Origin: Leuconostoc kimchii IMSNU 11154
Lineage (GTDB): Bacteria > Bacillota > Bacilli > Lactobacillales > Lactobacillaceae
Reading direction: 5' to 3'
DNA: 64,000 bases
Assembly: GCF_000092505.1 (NCBI RefSeq)
Contig: NC_014136.1
Coordinates: 372,001 to 436,000, forward strand
A program made the translations under genes and the position numbers. Shown here piece by piece: positions 9,316 to 17,875 of the stretch. The number at the start of each line of letters is the position of its first letter. Position 1 is the stretch's first letter. Below the pieces are notes generated by a model. That model saw only the letters and a program-made list of their open reading frames with translations. It was not told the DNA's origin and ran no database searches.

Positions 9316-11727
9316 TTATCCAACGACAATATTAACAAACTTTCCTGGAATGGCAATAATCTTACGAACTGTCTTTCCAGCAATAAAATTCTGAACATTA
9401 TCATCTAATTTTGCAGAAGCAATCATACTATCTTTATCAATATCACGTGTAACAGTTGCCTTACCACGTACCTTACCATTGACTTGGAAAATAATTTCAA
9501 CCGTGTCATCAACAAGTTGCGCTTGGTCGTACGTTGGCCAAGTAACATATGATATTGATGCCTCATTTCCCAGACGAACCCACAGTTCTTCAGCTAAATG
9601 AGGTGCAAACGGTGCTAACAATTGGATAAAGCCATTCATATAATCAAGTGGTAGTGCGTCTGATTTATAAGCCTCATTAACAAACACCATCATTTGAGAA
9701 ATGGCAGTATTAAAACGCATGTTTTCTAAATCTTCAGTCACTTTTTTAACTGTTTGATTATAGATTTTGTCTAGATCACCTGGATTATAAGTCGTCACGT
9801 GGTCGCGTAGACGATCGTTGTCATCAATTAACAAACGCCAAACACGATCAAGCCAACGCCGCGATCCTGTGATGCCTTCTTCAGACCATGGTTTATTCTG
9901 TGTTAAAGGTCCCATGAACATTTCATAGACACGTAACGTATCTGCACCAAAAGCCGCAACAATATCATCTGGATTGACAACATTACCCTTTGATTTTGAC
10001 ATTTTTTCGTGGTTTGCGCCTAAAATCATTCCTTGATTGACTAACTTTTGGAACGGTTCTTTTGTTGGTACAACACCTAAATCATACAAGAATTTGTGCC
10101 AAAAACGAGCGTACAATAAGTGTAACACAGCATGTTCTGCACCGCCAACGTACAGGTCAACATTCATCCAATACTTTAGTTTGTCTGAATCTGCTAATAC
10201 TTCATCATTATGGGGATCAATATAGCGTAAGAAATACCACGATGAACCTGCCCACTGTGGCATCGTATTTGTTTCACGACGCCCCTTAACACCGTCCTCA
10301 CGTGTCACTTCTAGCCAATCAGTCAAGTTAGCAAGTGGTGACTCACCACTACCTGACGGTCTTAGCTCCGTTGCACGTGGCAATAAAAGTGGTAATTCTT
10401 TTTCAGGAACTAAAGAGGTTGTGCCATCTTCCCAATGAATAACTGGAATTGGTTCACCCCAGTAACGTTGACGCGAAAAGATCCAATCACGTAATCGGAA
10501 GTTAGTCTGGGCATGCCCAGCTTGATGTGATTCTAGCCACGATATAGTCTGATCAATAGCTGAAGCTTTATCCAAGCCATCTAAGAAACCAGAATTAATA
10601 TGTGTTCCATCACCCATATAGGCTTCTTTTGTGCTGTCCCCACCAGCTATCACTGGCTTAATATTCAAATCAAACTTTTTCGCAAAATCAAAGTCACGTG
10701 TGTCGTGTGCAGGAACTGCCATAATTGCGCCTGTACCATATGACGCCAAAACATAATCAGCAATCCAAATTGGTAACTTTTCACCATTAATGGGATTAAT
10801 CCCATATGCGCCTGTAAAAACACCTGTTTTATCTTTATTTAAATCGGTGCGTTCCAAATCAGACTTCGCCGCAATGTCTGCACGATAATTTGCTACAGCT
10901 TGTTTTTGAGCATCAGTCACAATATCATCAACTAAAGTATGTTCTGGTGCTAAAACCATATATGACGCACCAAATAATGTATCAGGTCGCGTTGTATAGA
11001 CTTCAATCTGCTTATCAGTATTAGCGACTTTGAAAAATACCGCAGCACCTTTTGAACGGCCAATCCAATGCCGTTGTTGCTCTTTAATCGCCTCTGGCCA
11101 GTCTAGATCATCTAAGTCATCAACCAAACGATCTGCGTAAGCTGTTATTTTCAAAACCCATTGACGTAAAGCTTTACGTTCAACCTTATTACCGGAACGC
11201 TCCGACTTACCATCAATGACTTCCTCATTAGCCAAAACAACACGATCAATCGGGTCCCAATTAACCATCATATTTGACTCATAAGCTAAACCTTTTTCGT
11301 ACAACTTCTCAAAAATCCATTGTGTCCATTTATAAAATTTAGGGTCGGTCGTATTAATTTCACGATTCCAATCATACGACAAGCCCAAAGATTTGATTTG
11401 CTCACGAAAATGTGCAACGTTTTGACTCGTAAAGTCAGCGGGATTGTGTCCTGTTTTCAGAGCATATTGTTCTGCTGGCAAACCAAAAGCATCCCAACCC
11501 ATTGGATGCAGTACATTAAATCCTTGTGTTCGTTTAAACCGACTCATAATATCAGTTGCCGTGTAGCCTTCGGGATGCCCAACATGTAAGCCTTGACCTG
11601 ATGGATATGGAAACATGTCCACAGCATAATACTTTGGTTTATTTGTCTCGTCACTTGTTGCAAAAGTTTGATATTCATCCCAATACTTTTGCCATTTTGT
11701 TTCGATTTTTTGATGCTCGTATGCCAT
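9316..11727 (-). CDS. leuS: Leucyl-tRNA synthetase
   Basis: Charges tRNA-Leu. The 803-residue class-I synthetase has the HIGH-type motif HVGHPEGYT near residue 47, an editing domain in the middle ([19 protein letters not shown] near 245), and KMSKSKGN near residue 575. Length is normal for Firmicute LeuS. The ATG at 11725-11727 must be the start because four in-frame stops lie just upstream, yet no SD is close to it: the nearest AGGAGG is 54 nt upstream, with a hairpin and a 16-codon ORF in between. Expression is under a leucine T-box. Confidence 0.96.
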   Translation of the reverse strand: MAYEHQKIETKWQKYWDEYQTFATSDETNKPKYYAVDMFPYPSGQGLHVGHPEGYTATDIMSRFKRTQGFNVLHPMGWDAFGLPAEQYALKTGHNPADFTSQNVAHFREQIKSLGLSYDWNREINTTDPKFYKWTQWIFEKLYEKGLAYESNMMVNWDPIDRVVLANEEVIDGKSERSGNKVERKALRQWVLKITAYADRLVDDLDDLDWPEAIKEQQRHWIGRSKGAAVFFKVANTDKQIEVYTTRPDTLFGASYMVLAPEHTLVDDIVTDAQKQAVANYRADIAAKSDLERTDLNKDKTGVFTGAYGINPINGEKLPIWIADYVLASYGTGAIMAVPAHDTRDFDFAKKFDLNIKPVIAGGDSTKEAYMGDGTHINSGFLDGLDKASAIDQTISWLESHQAGHAQTNFRLRDWIFSRQRYWGEPIPVIHWEDGTTSLVPEKELPLLLPRATELRPSGSGESPLANLTDWLEVTREDGVKGRRETNTMPQWAGSSWYFLRYIDPHNDEVLADSDKLKYWMNVDLYVGGAEHAVLHLLYARFWHKFLYDLGVVPTKEPFQKLVNQGMILGANHEKMSKSKGNVVNPDDIVAAFGADTLRVYEMFMGPLTQNKPWSEEGITGSRRWLDRVWRLLIDDNDRLRDHVTTYNPGDLDKIYNQTVKKVTEDLENMRFNTAISQMMVFVNEAYKSDALPLDYMNGFIQLLAPFAPHLAEELWVRLGNEASISYVTWPTYDQAQLVDDTVEIIFQVNGKVRGKATVTRDIDKDSMIASAKLDDNVQNFIAGKTVRKIIAIPGKFVNIVVG

Positions 11728-11728
11728 A

Positions 11729-11779
11729 CTAATCGTTTAGTACTATCAGGATCATAAGTTTCACTGATCTAAACAGCAC
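11729..11779 (-). CDS. Possible 16-codon leader ORF before leuS
   Basis: GTG start two bases after AGGAGG, 16 codons, stop TAG one base before the leuS ATG (TAGTATG). Four of the codons are leucine (CTG, CTT, CTG, CTA). It could couple translation to leuS, which lacks its own SD. The spacing from the SD to the GTG is short, so it may not be translated; the alternative is that the SD serves leuS directly across the hairpin at 11735-11774. Confidence 0.35.
   Translation of the reverse strand: MLFRSVKLMILIVLND
11735..11774 (-). other. Hairpin between SD and leuS start codon
   Basis: GTTTAGATCAG (11764-11774) can pair with CTGAT plus CTAAAC (11735-11749, with a 4-nt bulge). Folding would leave about 14 nt between AGGAGG and the leuS ATG instead of 54. 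Confidence 0.45.
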
Positions 11780-11810
11780 TTCCTCCTCATTATTTTGATA
11801 ATTAAAATTA

Positions 11811-12040
11811 AAAAAGTTCGCTCTACGTCACACTAAAAGTATGACATAGGGCGAATTATCGCGGTACCACCTATGTTCACGTACCAAAAATACGTCTCAT
11901 CTGTCTTATCGCGACAACACGTCGAAAACTACTCTGATTTCACTTTCAAACAATTTCGCCGAGTTCCACGGGTTGATTGATAAACTTGCATTCCCGTTTA
12001 TTTTCTAATACCCCTCACCATGTACTACTGCCAAATATAA
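11811..12040 (-). promoter_or_regulatory. T-box leader (leucine) of leuS
   Basis: The minus strand carries the T-box sequence AGGTGGTACCGCG (near 11859-11871) and then a strong terminator at 11816-11856 (TTCGCCCTATGTCA pairing with TGACGTAGAGCGAA, followed by six T). Upstream is a Stem-I-like region; GGAACTCGGCG near 11955-11968 gives CTC as candidate specifier codon. Uncharged tRNA-Leu would stabilise the antiterminator and allow leuS transcription. The motif and terminator are seen directly; the specifier is inferred. Confidence 0.88.
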
Positions 12041-12047
12041 TGACCTA

Positions 12048-12056
12048 ATTATATCA
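12048..12056 (-). promoter_or_regulatory. Extended -10 promoter of the leuS T-box
   Basis: TGATATAAT on the minus strand (-10 TATAAT at 12048-12053 preceded by TG). The -35 is weak. It faces the PAP2 promoter only about 20 bp away. Confidence 0.55.
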
Positions 12057-12074
12057 CGTTTTATTAAAATCAGG

Positions 12075-12080
12075 TATACT
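12075..12080 (+). promoter_or_regulatory. -10 box of the PAP2 gene, 7 nt before its ATG
   Basis: TATACT ends 7 nt before the ATG at 12088, so transcription would begin at or next to the start codon. No SD can fit. Confidence 0.5.
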
Positions 12081-12087
12081 ATATATT

Positions 12088-12714
12088 ATGCTCAATAAAC
12101 AAAAATTACAACTCTTATGTGCGTCAATTGCTTTTAGTATTTTTCTAGGACTTGCGTTAGGTGTTTTTCTTCAGTCAGAATGGATTGATACAGTAAACCA
12201 TTTTGGCCAACAATTAATCCAAAAACGTTCACCTATTGCAGATACTTTCTTTACTAACATCACACAACTAGGAAGCGTCACATTTACATCATTTGTAACG
12301 CTTTTACTCTCTGCGTTCCTTATTTCCCAACGCCAATACCGTTTGTTCCTTTTTTTAATCGTAAATATTGCTATTTCTGCTGGATTAATGACACAATTAG
12401 TAAAATACACCATTAAAAATCCACGTCCTTCAGCACAACTGATACCCGAATATGGTTACAGCTTTCCGTCTGGACACACAATGGTATCGATACTACTCTA
12501 CGGCACAATCATTATTTTCGTTCGACTTTATATCACAAATACTTGGCTTAAGAATAGCATGCAATTTCTTTTTCTAAGCCTAATTGTTATCATTCCAGTC
12601 AGCCGAATCTACATTAATGTCCACTATCCTAGCGATATTTTAGCCGGCTTAGCACTTGGTTACAGTCTACTGATGTTATCCCACTACATTTTTAATATTG
12701 GAGAACAAACATGA
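12088..12714 (+). CDS. PAP2-family membrane phosphatase
   Basis: Integral membrane phosphatase of the PAP2/undecaprenyl-pyrophosphate phosphatase class. 208 residues with about six membrane helices; the three catalytic motifs are visible: KYTIKNPRP (near 110), SFPSGHTM (near 129) and SRIYINVHYPSDIL (near 171-184). Likely role is dephosphorylation of lipid carriers or phosphatidate; the substrate cannot be told from sequence. The start has no SD and a -10 box 7 nt upstream, so the mRNA is probably leaderless. It overlaps the next gene by four bases (ATGA) and begins a three-gene operon. Confidence 0.85.
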   Translation: MLNKQKLQLLCASIAFSIFLGLALGVFLQSEWIDTVNHFGQQLIQKRSPIADTFFTNITQLGSVTFTSFVTLLLSAFLISQRQYRLFLFLIVNIAISAGLMTQLVKYTIKNPRPSAQLIPEYGYSFPSGHTMVSILLYGTIIIFVRLYITNTWLKNSMQFLFLSLIVIIPVSRIYINVHYPSDILAGLALGYSLLMLSHYIFNIGEQT

Positions 12715-13232
12715 TCCCTACAACGCAAACTTTTATTCACCAATTAATTGAACAAGCAGTCCACGTGGGTGACATCGTTGTAGATGCTACAACCGCAAAT
12801 GGTATTAATACACGATTTTTGGCGACACGTGTTGGCAACACCGGTCGAGTAATTAGCTATACAACAACAAAAGACAACGCTAACGCAACGGCAGCTTCGC
12901 TTTTCATGAGCGGCTTATCAGAACGTGTTACTTTACTGAGTAAAACGATAGACCGCCAATTTATTGCTGAGCTTGGCCTTCAAAATCAAGCACGCATTGT
13001 CATATTTGATTATTCTAGTGATTCTGAAAATAGTCATGACCGACCAGATGATTATCTCGATCAAATTGATCGTGTTATCCCTCGTTTAACACACGGTGGT
13101 CTATTAATTATTAAATTCGATGATGTGCCTGAAAACTGGTCAGTCTATTCTCAAAGCTTATTAACAGCCGATTTTCAACAAGCAAATTATAAAACAAATA
13201 CAACACAAACCTATCTCATCGAAAGAATTTAA
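12711..13232 (+). CDS. YtqB/MnmM-like class I methyltransferase, divergent
   Basis: 173 residues, Rossmann-type methyltransferase resembling the YtqB (MnmM) family, which methylates 5-aminomethyl-uridine at the tRNA wobble position. The SAM loop region reads VVDATTANGINTRFLA (near residue 20) where the family normally has DAT.GNGHDT, so Gly and His positions differ. GGAG 7 nt before the ATG gives a good SD, and it overlaps the PAP2 gene by ATGA. The family call is moderate; the divergent SAM motif means activity is uncertain. Confidence 0.6.
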   Translation: MIPTTQTFIHQLIEQAVHVGDIVVDATTANGINTRFLATRVGNTGRVISYTTTKDNANATAASLFMSGLSERVTLLSKTIDRQFIAELGLQNQARIVIFDYSSDSENSHDRPDDYLDQIDRVIPRLTHGGLLIIKFDDVPENWSVYSQSLLTADFQQANYKTNTTQTYLIERI

Positions 13233-13243
13233 AGGATGCCAGC

Positions 13244-14032
13244 ATGAATAAGAAAAAACAATATATCATACTTACAGCTATGGGTACAATCTTAATAATC
13301 CTTATCATTGGTATTGTGATACTAACATCACACGCTAACCAAACACCTACAAGTGATGCCAGTACTAGCACGCCTTCTCAAACAAAAAAAGATCCTAATT
13401 TAGACAAAGTTCCCTTGCCTCAATTAGACACCCAAGTGGCATCTAATGAAAGTGAAGTTAAAATCACAACAACAGATGGCGATATAACAGTGAAATTATT
13501 TAACCAGTATGCACCTTTAGCAGTGGAAAACTTTCTAACACATGCTAAGCAAAATTATTACAATAACACGATATTCCACCGAGTTATCGCTGACTTCATG
13601 ATTCAAGGTGGTGATCCTAAGGGCAATGGTAGCGGTGGACACTCAATATGGTACGATAAAAATAACAGCATTGATAGTGGTCATGGCTTTAAAGATGAAA
13701 TTAGCTCATCTTTGTATAACATACGTGGTGCGTTGACAATGGCTAATTCTGGTCCAAATACTAACGGATCACAGTTTTTCATTAATCAAAATGTAAAAAA
13801 TCAAACACAACAGTTAGACACAAATAATTACCCTAAAAAAATAGTTGATGCTTATCAAAAGGGTGGAAACCCCTCACTTGATGGCAGCTATACTGTATTT
13901 GGACAAGTCATTTCTGGCATGGCATCCGTTGATAAAATTGCAACTGCAAAAGTAAAAACTGGTGGCGAAGGTTCTACCCCAGTTAAACCAGTCAAAATTA
14001 TCAGCATCAAAATCTTAAAAGAAGCTAAATGA
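13244..14032 (+). CDS. Membrane-anchored cyclophilin-type peptidyl-prolyl isomerase
   Basis: Catalyses proline cis-trans isomerisation, here outside the membrane. 262 residues: Lys-rich N-terminus, one membrane helix (about 8-28), a Ser/Thr linker, and a cyclophilin domain from about residue 68 (TTDGDITVKLFNQYAPLAVE, FHRVIADFMIQGGDP, GSQFFIN). No lipobox Cys follows the helix, so it is anchored by the helix rather than by lipid. AAAGGATG serves as SD. It is the last gene of the PAP2 operon, followed by a strong bidirectional terminator. Confidence 0.88.
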   Translation: MNKKKQYIILTAMGTILIILIIGIVILTSHANQTPTSDASTSTPSQTKKDPNLDKVPLPQLDTQVASNESEVKITTTDGDITVKLFNQYAPLAVENFLTHAKQNYYNNTIFHRVIADFMIQGGDPKGNGSGGHSIWYDKNNSIDSGHGFKDEISSSLYNIRGALTMANSGPNTNGSQFFINQNVKNQTQQLDTNNYPKKIVDAYQKGGNPSLDGSYTVFGQVISGMASVDKIATAKVKTGGEGSTPVKPVKIISIKILKEAK

Positions 14033-14045
14033 TATAATCAAAGTA

Positions 14046-14107
14046 ATACAAAAGAGATGTTAAACTAAGCTCAAAAATTGAGGGTGAGTTTAACATCTCT
14101 TTTGTAT
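14046..14107. terminator. Bidirectional terminator, 20-bp perfect stem
   Basis: ATACAAAAGAGATGTTAAACT and its exact complement face each other across about 20 nt, between the convergent cyclophilin and universal-stress genes. Confidence 0.85.
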
Positions 14108-14115
14108 TGCGAAAA

Positions 14116-14586
14116 CTATTTTTCTGATGTCCGCATAATTAATACATCAACAGCCGACGTTTGTGTAACAAATGATGGTACAGTACCTGCCATTGCACGC
14201 TGTAAACGACTTAGACCCGTTTCGCCAACTACAATCATATCATTCTTATGGTCCTTTGGAAAATCACGTGCGATTACTTGTTTAGGAGTTCCAAAACGTA
14301 CGTGAATATCCGTATTAGCATGACCTATAGCCTTCGCGTAGGCATATGCTTCGTTGATCATATCTTCAGCATCTTGCTCCATTTGATAAACAATATCCGC
14401 ATTCATAACAACAGTACCAAAATAGCCACCGCTCGTATCCACAACAATCAAAATATCCATGTGTGCTTCTGGTGCAAATTCATGTACACGTTTGATCAAT
14501 AAGTTTGATACTTTTGATCCATCCACTGCTACCAAAATATTTTTGTATGCCATATTATTTGTTATGTTGCGCAATCTGCGCGACAC
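14116..14586 (-). CDS. Universal stress protein, UspA family
   Basis: A small cytoplasmic Usp-fold protein, usually an ATP-binding stress or energy-limitation factor. The domain starts at MAYKNILVAVDGS and ends with IVVGETGLSRLQRAMAGTVP, where G-2x-G-9x-G-(S/T) is replaced by GETGLSRLQRAMAGT, an ATP-loop-like segment. Two starts are possible: ATG at 14551-14553 (canonical N-terminus but no nearby SD) or GTG at 14584-14586 (in frame, two bases after AAGGAG). A hairpin at 14565-14585 lies between this SD and the ATG. I prefer the ATG functionally but list the longer frame. Confidence 0.85.
   Translation of the reverse strand: MSRRLRNITNNMAYKNILVAVDGSKVSNLLIKRVHEFAPEAHMDILIVVDTSGGYFGTVVMNADIVYQMEQDAEDMINEAYAYAKAIGHANTDIHVRFGTPKQVIARDFPKDHKNDMIVVGETGLSRLQRAMAGTVPSFVTQTSAVDVLIMRTSEK
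14565..14585 (-). other. Hairpin between SD and canonical usp ATG
   Basis: TGTCGCGC (minus) pairs with GCGCAACA around loop AGATT with one mismatch. SD AAGGAG is at 14588-14593 and the ATG at 14551-14553; folding reduces the 34-nt gap to about 13 nt. Confidence 0.4.
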
Positions 14587-14665
14587 GCTCCTTCACTTAT
14601 CTTATTACAAATCTATTATACCGCTTCTTAATAATAAATGTAAGCGCTTTTAAATTAAGTTACAT

Positions 14666-15361
14666 TTATTTCTGTAACGCATCACGTTTTAATTGTCTTA
14701 CGCCAGAAGACGTACCAATAATAATTTCATCTGCAACACCTAAAAATAATCCGTGTTCAACTACACCAATCCTACTATCTAAATACTGCCCCAATTGATA
14801 AGGTTGATCGATTCTATTTAATACCAAGTCAACGATAAAATGACCCATATCCGTAACAACAGTTTTCCCGTCTTGTTGTCTTAAGACTGGATGTAAATGA
14901 CGTTTTTTAAAATCAGCAATTAATTTACCACTACCAAAAGGAACAATCTCTACTGGCAAGGGAAAACGTCCTAATTGTTGATGTCGTTTTTGACTATCTA
15001 TAATCCAAACAACACGGTTTGAATTATGAGCAACAATTTTTTCCATTAAAAAGGCTGCCCCGCCCCCCTTAATGCCATTCATACGATTATCTACTTCATC
15101 TGCACCGTCTACTGTTAAATCAATCGCTGGTGCATCATCAATATCAATGATGGTGATACCCAACGATTCGGCTCTATTCGCTGTTTTAAAAGACGTTGTT
15201 ACACCAACAATTTTTAAATTTTCTTGTCGTATACGTGTTGCAAGCGCATCCAAAAAATAATTAACTGTTGATCCAGTACCTAAACCAACCGTCATACCAT
15301 TTTTGATTAACTGTGATGCCGCTACCGCTGCATGCTTTTTCTCTAAACTAATATTTTCCAT
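14666..15361 (-). CDS. rpiA: Ribose-5-phosphate isomerase A
   Basis: Interconverts ribose-5-phosphate and ribulose-5-phosphate in the pentose phosphate pathway, central for a heterofermenter. 231 residues with GLGTGST (near 28), the catalytic DGADEVD (near 88) and KGGGAA (near 102). I start at ATG 15359-15361 (MENISLEKKHAAVAA) because the family begins there; an in-frame codon 13 residues upstream adds non-conserved sequence. There is no SD: an extended -10 (TG-T-TATGAT) ends 6 nt before the ATG, so the mRNA is predicted to be leaderless. Confidence 0.93.
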   Translation of the reverse strand: MENISLEKKHAAVAASQLIKNGMTVGLGTGSTVNYFLDALATRIRQENLKIVGVTTSFKTANRAESLGITIIDIDDAPAIDLTVDGADEVDNRMNGIKGGGAAFLMEKIVAHNSNRVVWIIDSQKRHQQLGRFPLPVEIVPFGSGKLIADFKKRHLHPVLRQQDGKTVVTDMGHFIVDLVLNRIDQPYQLGQYLDSRIGVVEHGLFLGVADEIIIGTSSGVRQLKRDALQK

Positions 15362-15367
15362 ATCTTT

Positions 15368-15376
15368 ATCATAACA
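15368..15376 (-). promoter_or_regulatory. Extended -10 directly before rpiA
   Basis: TGTTATGAT on the minus strand with the -10 hexamer at 15368-15373, 6 nt from the start codon. The -35 region is weak. Confidence 0.5.
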
Positions 15377-15412
15377 AAAAAATCGCGAACTTATGCGCAC
15401 GAAATTTAACTA

Positions 15413-16147
15413 TTACAATATTTTATTCAAAAAATCTTTTGCACGGTCTGTTTGTGGTGACGTGAAAAAGTCTTCAGGTTTTGAAATTTCTTGCACACTA
15501 CCATCAGCCATAAACCAGATTGTATCAGCTACCTCACGTGCAAAGCCCATTTCATGCGTAACAACCAACATTGTCATGCCATCCTCTGCCAACTTTTTCA
15601 TAACTCCCAACACCTCACCAACCATTTCAGGATCCAATGCACTTGTTGGTTCATCAAACAGTAAGACATCAGGTGACATAGCAAGCGCTCTGGCTATTGC
15701 CACACGCTGTTGTTGCCCACCTGATAAACTAGATGGGTAAACATCATATTTATCAGCTAAACCAACTTGTGTTAACAATTTTTTTGCCAACTCAGTGGCA
15801 TCATTATTAGATACCTTTTTAACTTTCATAGGCGCTAATTTCACATTTTCAATGACAGACAAGTTAGGAAATAAATTAAAGCTTTGAAATACCATCCCCA
15901 TTTTTTCGCGTAATGTATCTAACTGCTTCTCACCAAGATTTGTTAGTTCATTACCTTCAAATATAACCTGACCGCTGGTTGGTGCATCTAATAAGTTAAT
16001 AGCACGCAAAAAAGTCGACTTTCCAGCGCCTGAAGGGCCTAATATAGCAACTACCTCACCTTGCTTTACTTGCGTATTAATGTGATCAAAAATAAGTTTA
16101 GAGCCATATTGCTTTTTTAAGTTACTTACAGTCAATAATTCAGTCAT
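15413..16147 (-). CDS. Polar amino-acid ABC transporter ATPase (GlnQ-type), orphan
   Basis: ATP-binding subunit of the polar amino-acid uptake family. 244 residues: Walker [10 protein letters not shown] (near 36), Q-loop, signature LSGGQQQR (near 142), Walker [14 protein letters not shown], and the His switch THEMGFA. AAGGGAG lies 10 nt before the ATG. No permease or binding-protein gene adjoins it in this window, so it may serve distant partners. A weak hairpin followed by T7 (about 15375-15405) may end its transcript just before rpiA. Confidence 0.85.
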   Translation of the reverse strand: MTELLTVSNLKKQYGSKLIFDHINTQVKQGEVVAILGPSGAGKSTFLRAINLLDAPTSGQVIFEGNELTNLGEKQLDTLREKMGMVFQSFNLFPNLSVIENVKLAPMKVKKVSNNDATELAKKLLTQVGLADKYDVYPSSLSGGQQQRVAIARALAMSPDVLLFDEPTSALDPEMVGEVLGVMKKLAEDGMTMLVVTHEMGFAREVADTIWFMADGSVQEISKPEDFFTSPQTDRAKDFLNKIL

Positions 16148-16285
16148 TGTTCTATTACTCCCTTTTATATCTAACTTTAATTATACAGTAAATTCTATCT
16201 TATGCTTATTATATACATTATTTTTTTGAATAACTGTATATTATTGCATATAAATTGCGTTATACTGAAATAAAGGAGACTGTGT

Positions 16286-16426
16286 ATGGCAAAAATTGTT
16301 AATCGCGAAGAGCAACTTGTAAACTCTTTAGATGATCTTATCTCATTACCTAATGATGATGCTAGTGCAGAAGCACGAGCTTCTGCACTAGGACGTAACA
16401 CAGATGAGAAATCAAACCTAAAATAA
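16286..16426 (+). CDS. Small 46-aa acidic protein, own transcription unit
   Basis: Not recognised. ORF of 46 codons (starts MAKIVNREEQL, ends DEKSNLK), hydrophilic and slightly acidic, no membrane segment. Support is structural: AAAGGAG lies 8 nt before the ATG, a -10-like TATACT lies at 16261-16266, and a perfect 8-bp terminator with a T-run starts 11 bases after the stop. It is convergent with tuf. A long antisense frame here (16195-16401) has no such signals. Confidence 0.65.
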   Translation: MAKIVNREEQLVNSLDDLISLPNDDASAEARASALGRNTDEKSNLK

Positions 16427-16436
16427 AATATAATTG

Positions 16437-16463
16437 ACGCATGGTGTTGACCATGCGTTTTTC
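16437..16463 (+). terminator. Terminator of the 46-aa gene
   Basis: ACGCATGG/CCATGCGT stem (16437-16444 with 16451-16458), 6-nt loop, followed by five T. Confidence 0.8.
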
Positions 16464-16478
16464 ATTGTACTTAAACCA

Positions 16479-16504
16479 CAAAAAAAACACGCAAAAGCGT
16501 GCTT
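16479..16504 (-). terminator. Terminator of tuf
   Basis: Minus strand AGCACGC-TTTT-GCGTGTT stem followed by a run of T (16480-16487). Confidence 0.8.
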
Positions 16505-16524
16505 TCGTAAAAACAATTATAAAA

Positions 16525-17712
16525 TTAATCTTCGATTTCTGTAACAGTTCCGGCACCAACAGTATGACCACCTTCACGAACAGTAAACTTCAATCCTTGT
16601 TCAATAGCAACTGGTGAGATCAATTCAATTTCGAATGTCACTTGATCACCAGGCATAACCATTTCTACACCTGCTGGCAATTCAACAACACCTGTAACAT
16701 CAGTTGTATGGAAGTAGAATTGTGGACGGTAGTTAGTAAAGAATGGTGTGTGACGTCCGCCTTCTTCCTTAGAAAGGACATAGACTTCAGCCTTAAACTT
16801 CTTATGTGTCTTAATTGAACCTGGCTTTGCCAAAACTTGACCACGTTCAATTTCGTTACGATCAACACCACGAAGAAGTGCACCGATGTTATCACCAGCT
16901 TGTGCTTCTTCCAATGTCTTACGGAACATTTCGATACCAGTAACAGTAGTCTTTTGAATAGCTTCTTTCAAACCAACAATTTCAACTTCTGTTCCAGTAG
17001 TCAATACACCACGGTCAACACGACCAGATGCAACTGTACCACGACCAGTAATTGTGAAGACGTCTTCGACAGGCATCAAGAATGGCTTGTCAGTTTCACG
17101 CTTTGGTTCTGGAATGTATGAATCAACAGTATCCATCAATTCTTCGATAACCTTAACTTGTTCAGGATCACCTTCAAGAGCCTTCAAAGCTGAACCCTTA
17201 AGAACTGGAATATCGTCACCTGGGAAGTCATATTCTGACAACAATTCACGAACTTCCATTTCAACTAATTCAACTAATTCTTCATCATCAACTAAATCAG
17301 TCTTGTTCAAGAACACAACAAGGTAGTCAACACCAACTTGACGTGCCAACAAGATATGTTCACGTGTTTGTGGCATAGGACCATCAGTTGCAGCAACAAC
17401 TAAGATGGCACCATCCATTTGTGCAGCACCAGTGATCATGTTTTTAACATAATCGGCGTGGCCAGGGGCGTCGATATGAGCATAGTGACGTGCTTCTGTT
17501 TCATATTCGATGTGTGAAGTGTTGATCGTGATACCACGTTCTTTTTCTTCAGGCGCGTTATCGATTTCAGCAAAATCAGTAGCTACGATACCTTGCTTTT
17601 CAGCCAATACCTTTGAGATTGCGGCTGTCAAAGTCGTCTTTCCGTGATCGACGTGTCCAATAGTACCGATATTAACGTGGGGCTTAGTGCGAACGTAAGT
17701 TTCCTTAGCCAA
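16525..17712 (-). CDS. tuf: Elongation factor Tu, UUG start
   Basis: EF-Tu delivers aminoacyl-tRNA to the ribosome. 395 residues from [20 protein letters not shown], with G1 GHVDHGKT (near 19), DAPGHADY and NKTD motifs. The start is a TTG at 17710-17712: GGAGG lies 8 nt upstream, and the family N-terminus (M-AKE) aligns here. Another in-frame TTG five codons upstream overlaps the SD and cannot be the start. There is no in-frame ATG at this position, which is notable for one of the most highly expressed genes. A consensus promoter and a strong terminator flank it. Confidence 0.96.
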   Translation of the reverse strand: MAKETYVRTKPHVNIGTIGHVDHGKTTLTAAISKVLAEKQGIVATDFAEIDNAPEEKERGITINTSHIEYETEARHYAHIDAPGHADYVKNMITGAAQMDGAILVVAATDGPMPQTREHILLARQVGVDYLVVFLNKTDLVDDEELVELVEMEVRELLSEYDFPGDDIPVLKGSALKALEGDPEQVKVIEELMDTVDSYIPEPKRETDKPFLMPVEDVFTITGRGTVASGRVDRGVLTTGTEVEIVGLKEAIQKTTVTGIEMFRKTLEEAQAGDNIGALLRGVDRNEIERGQVLAKPGSIKTHKKFKAEVYVLSKEEGGRHTPFFTNYRPQFYFHTTDVTGVVELPAGVEMVMPGDQVTFEIELISPVAIEQGLKFTVREGGHTVGAGTVTEIED

Positions 17713-17834
17713 TGTAGTTTCCTCCAAAATTCATTTTACAGATTACTGAAAAATGTTTATATATTTATTTTACAACGCAAGCCATCAAAAGACAACAGTT
17801 AATTGCGTTTTTCTGGCTCTTGAAGCCAAAAATT

Positions 17835-17863
17835 ATTATACCGAATTATTAAGAAAATGTAAA
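17835..17863 (-). promoter_or_regulatory. Strong promoter of tuf
   Basis: TTTACA (17858-17863), 17-bp spacer, TATAAT (17835-17840) on the minus strand. Confidence 0.85.
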
Positions 17864-17875
17864 CCGTTTTCTATA

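Noticed and set aside
16195..16401. 68-codon minus-strand ORF
   Set aside because: Overlaps the 46-aa plus-strand gene, which has SD and terminator; the minus ORF has neither.
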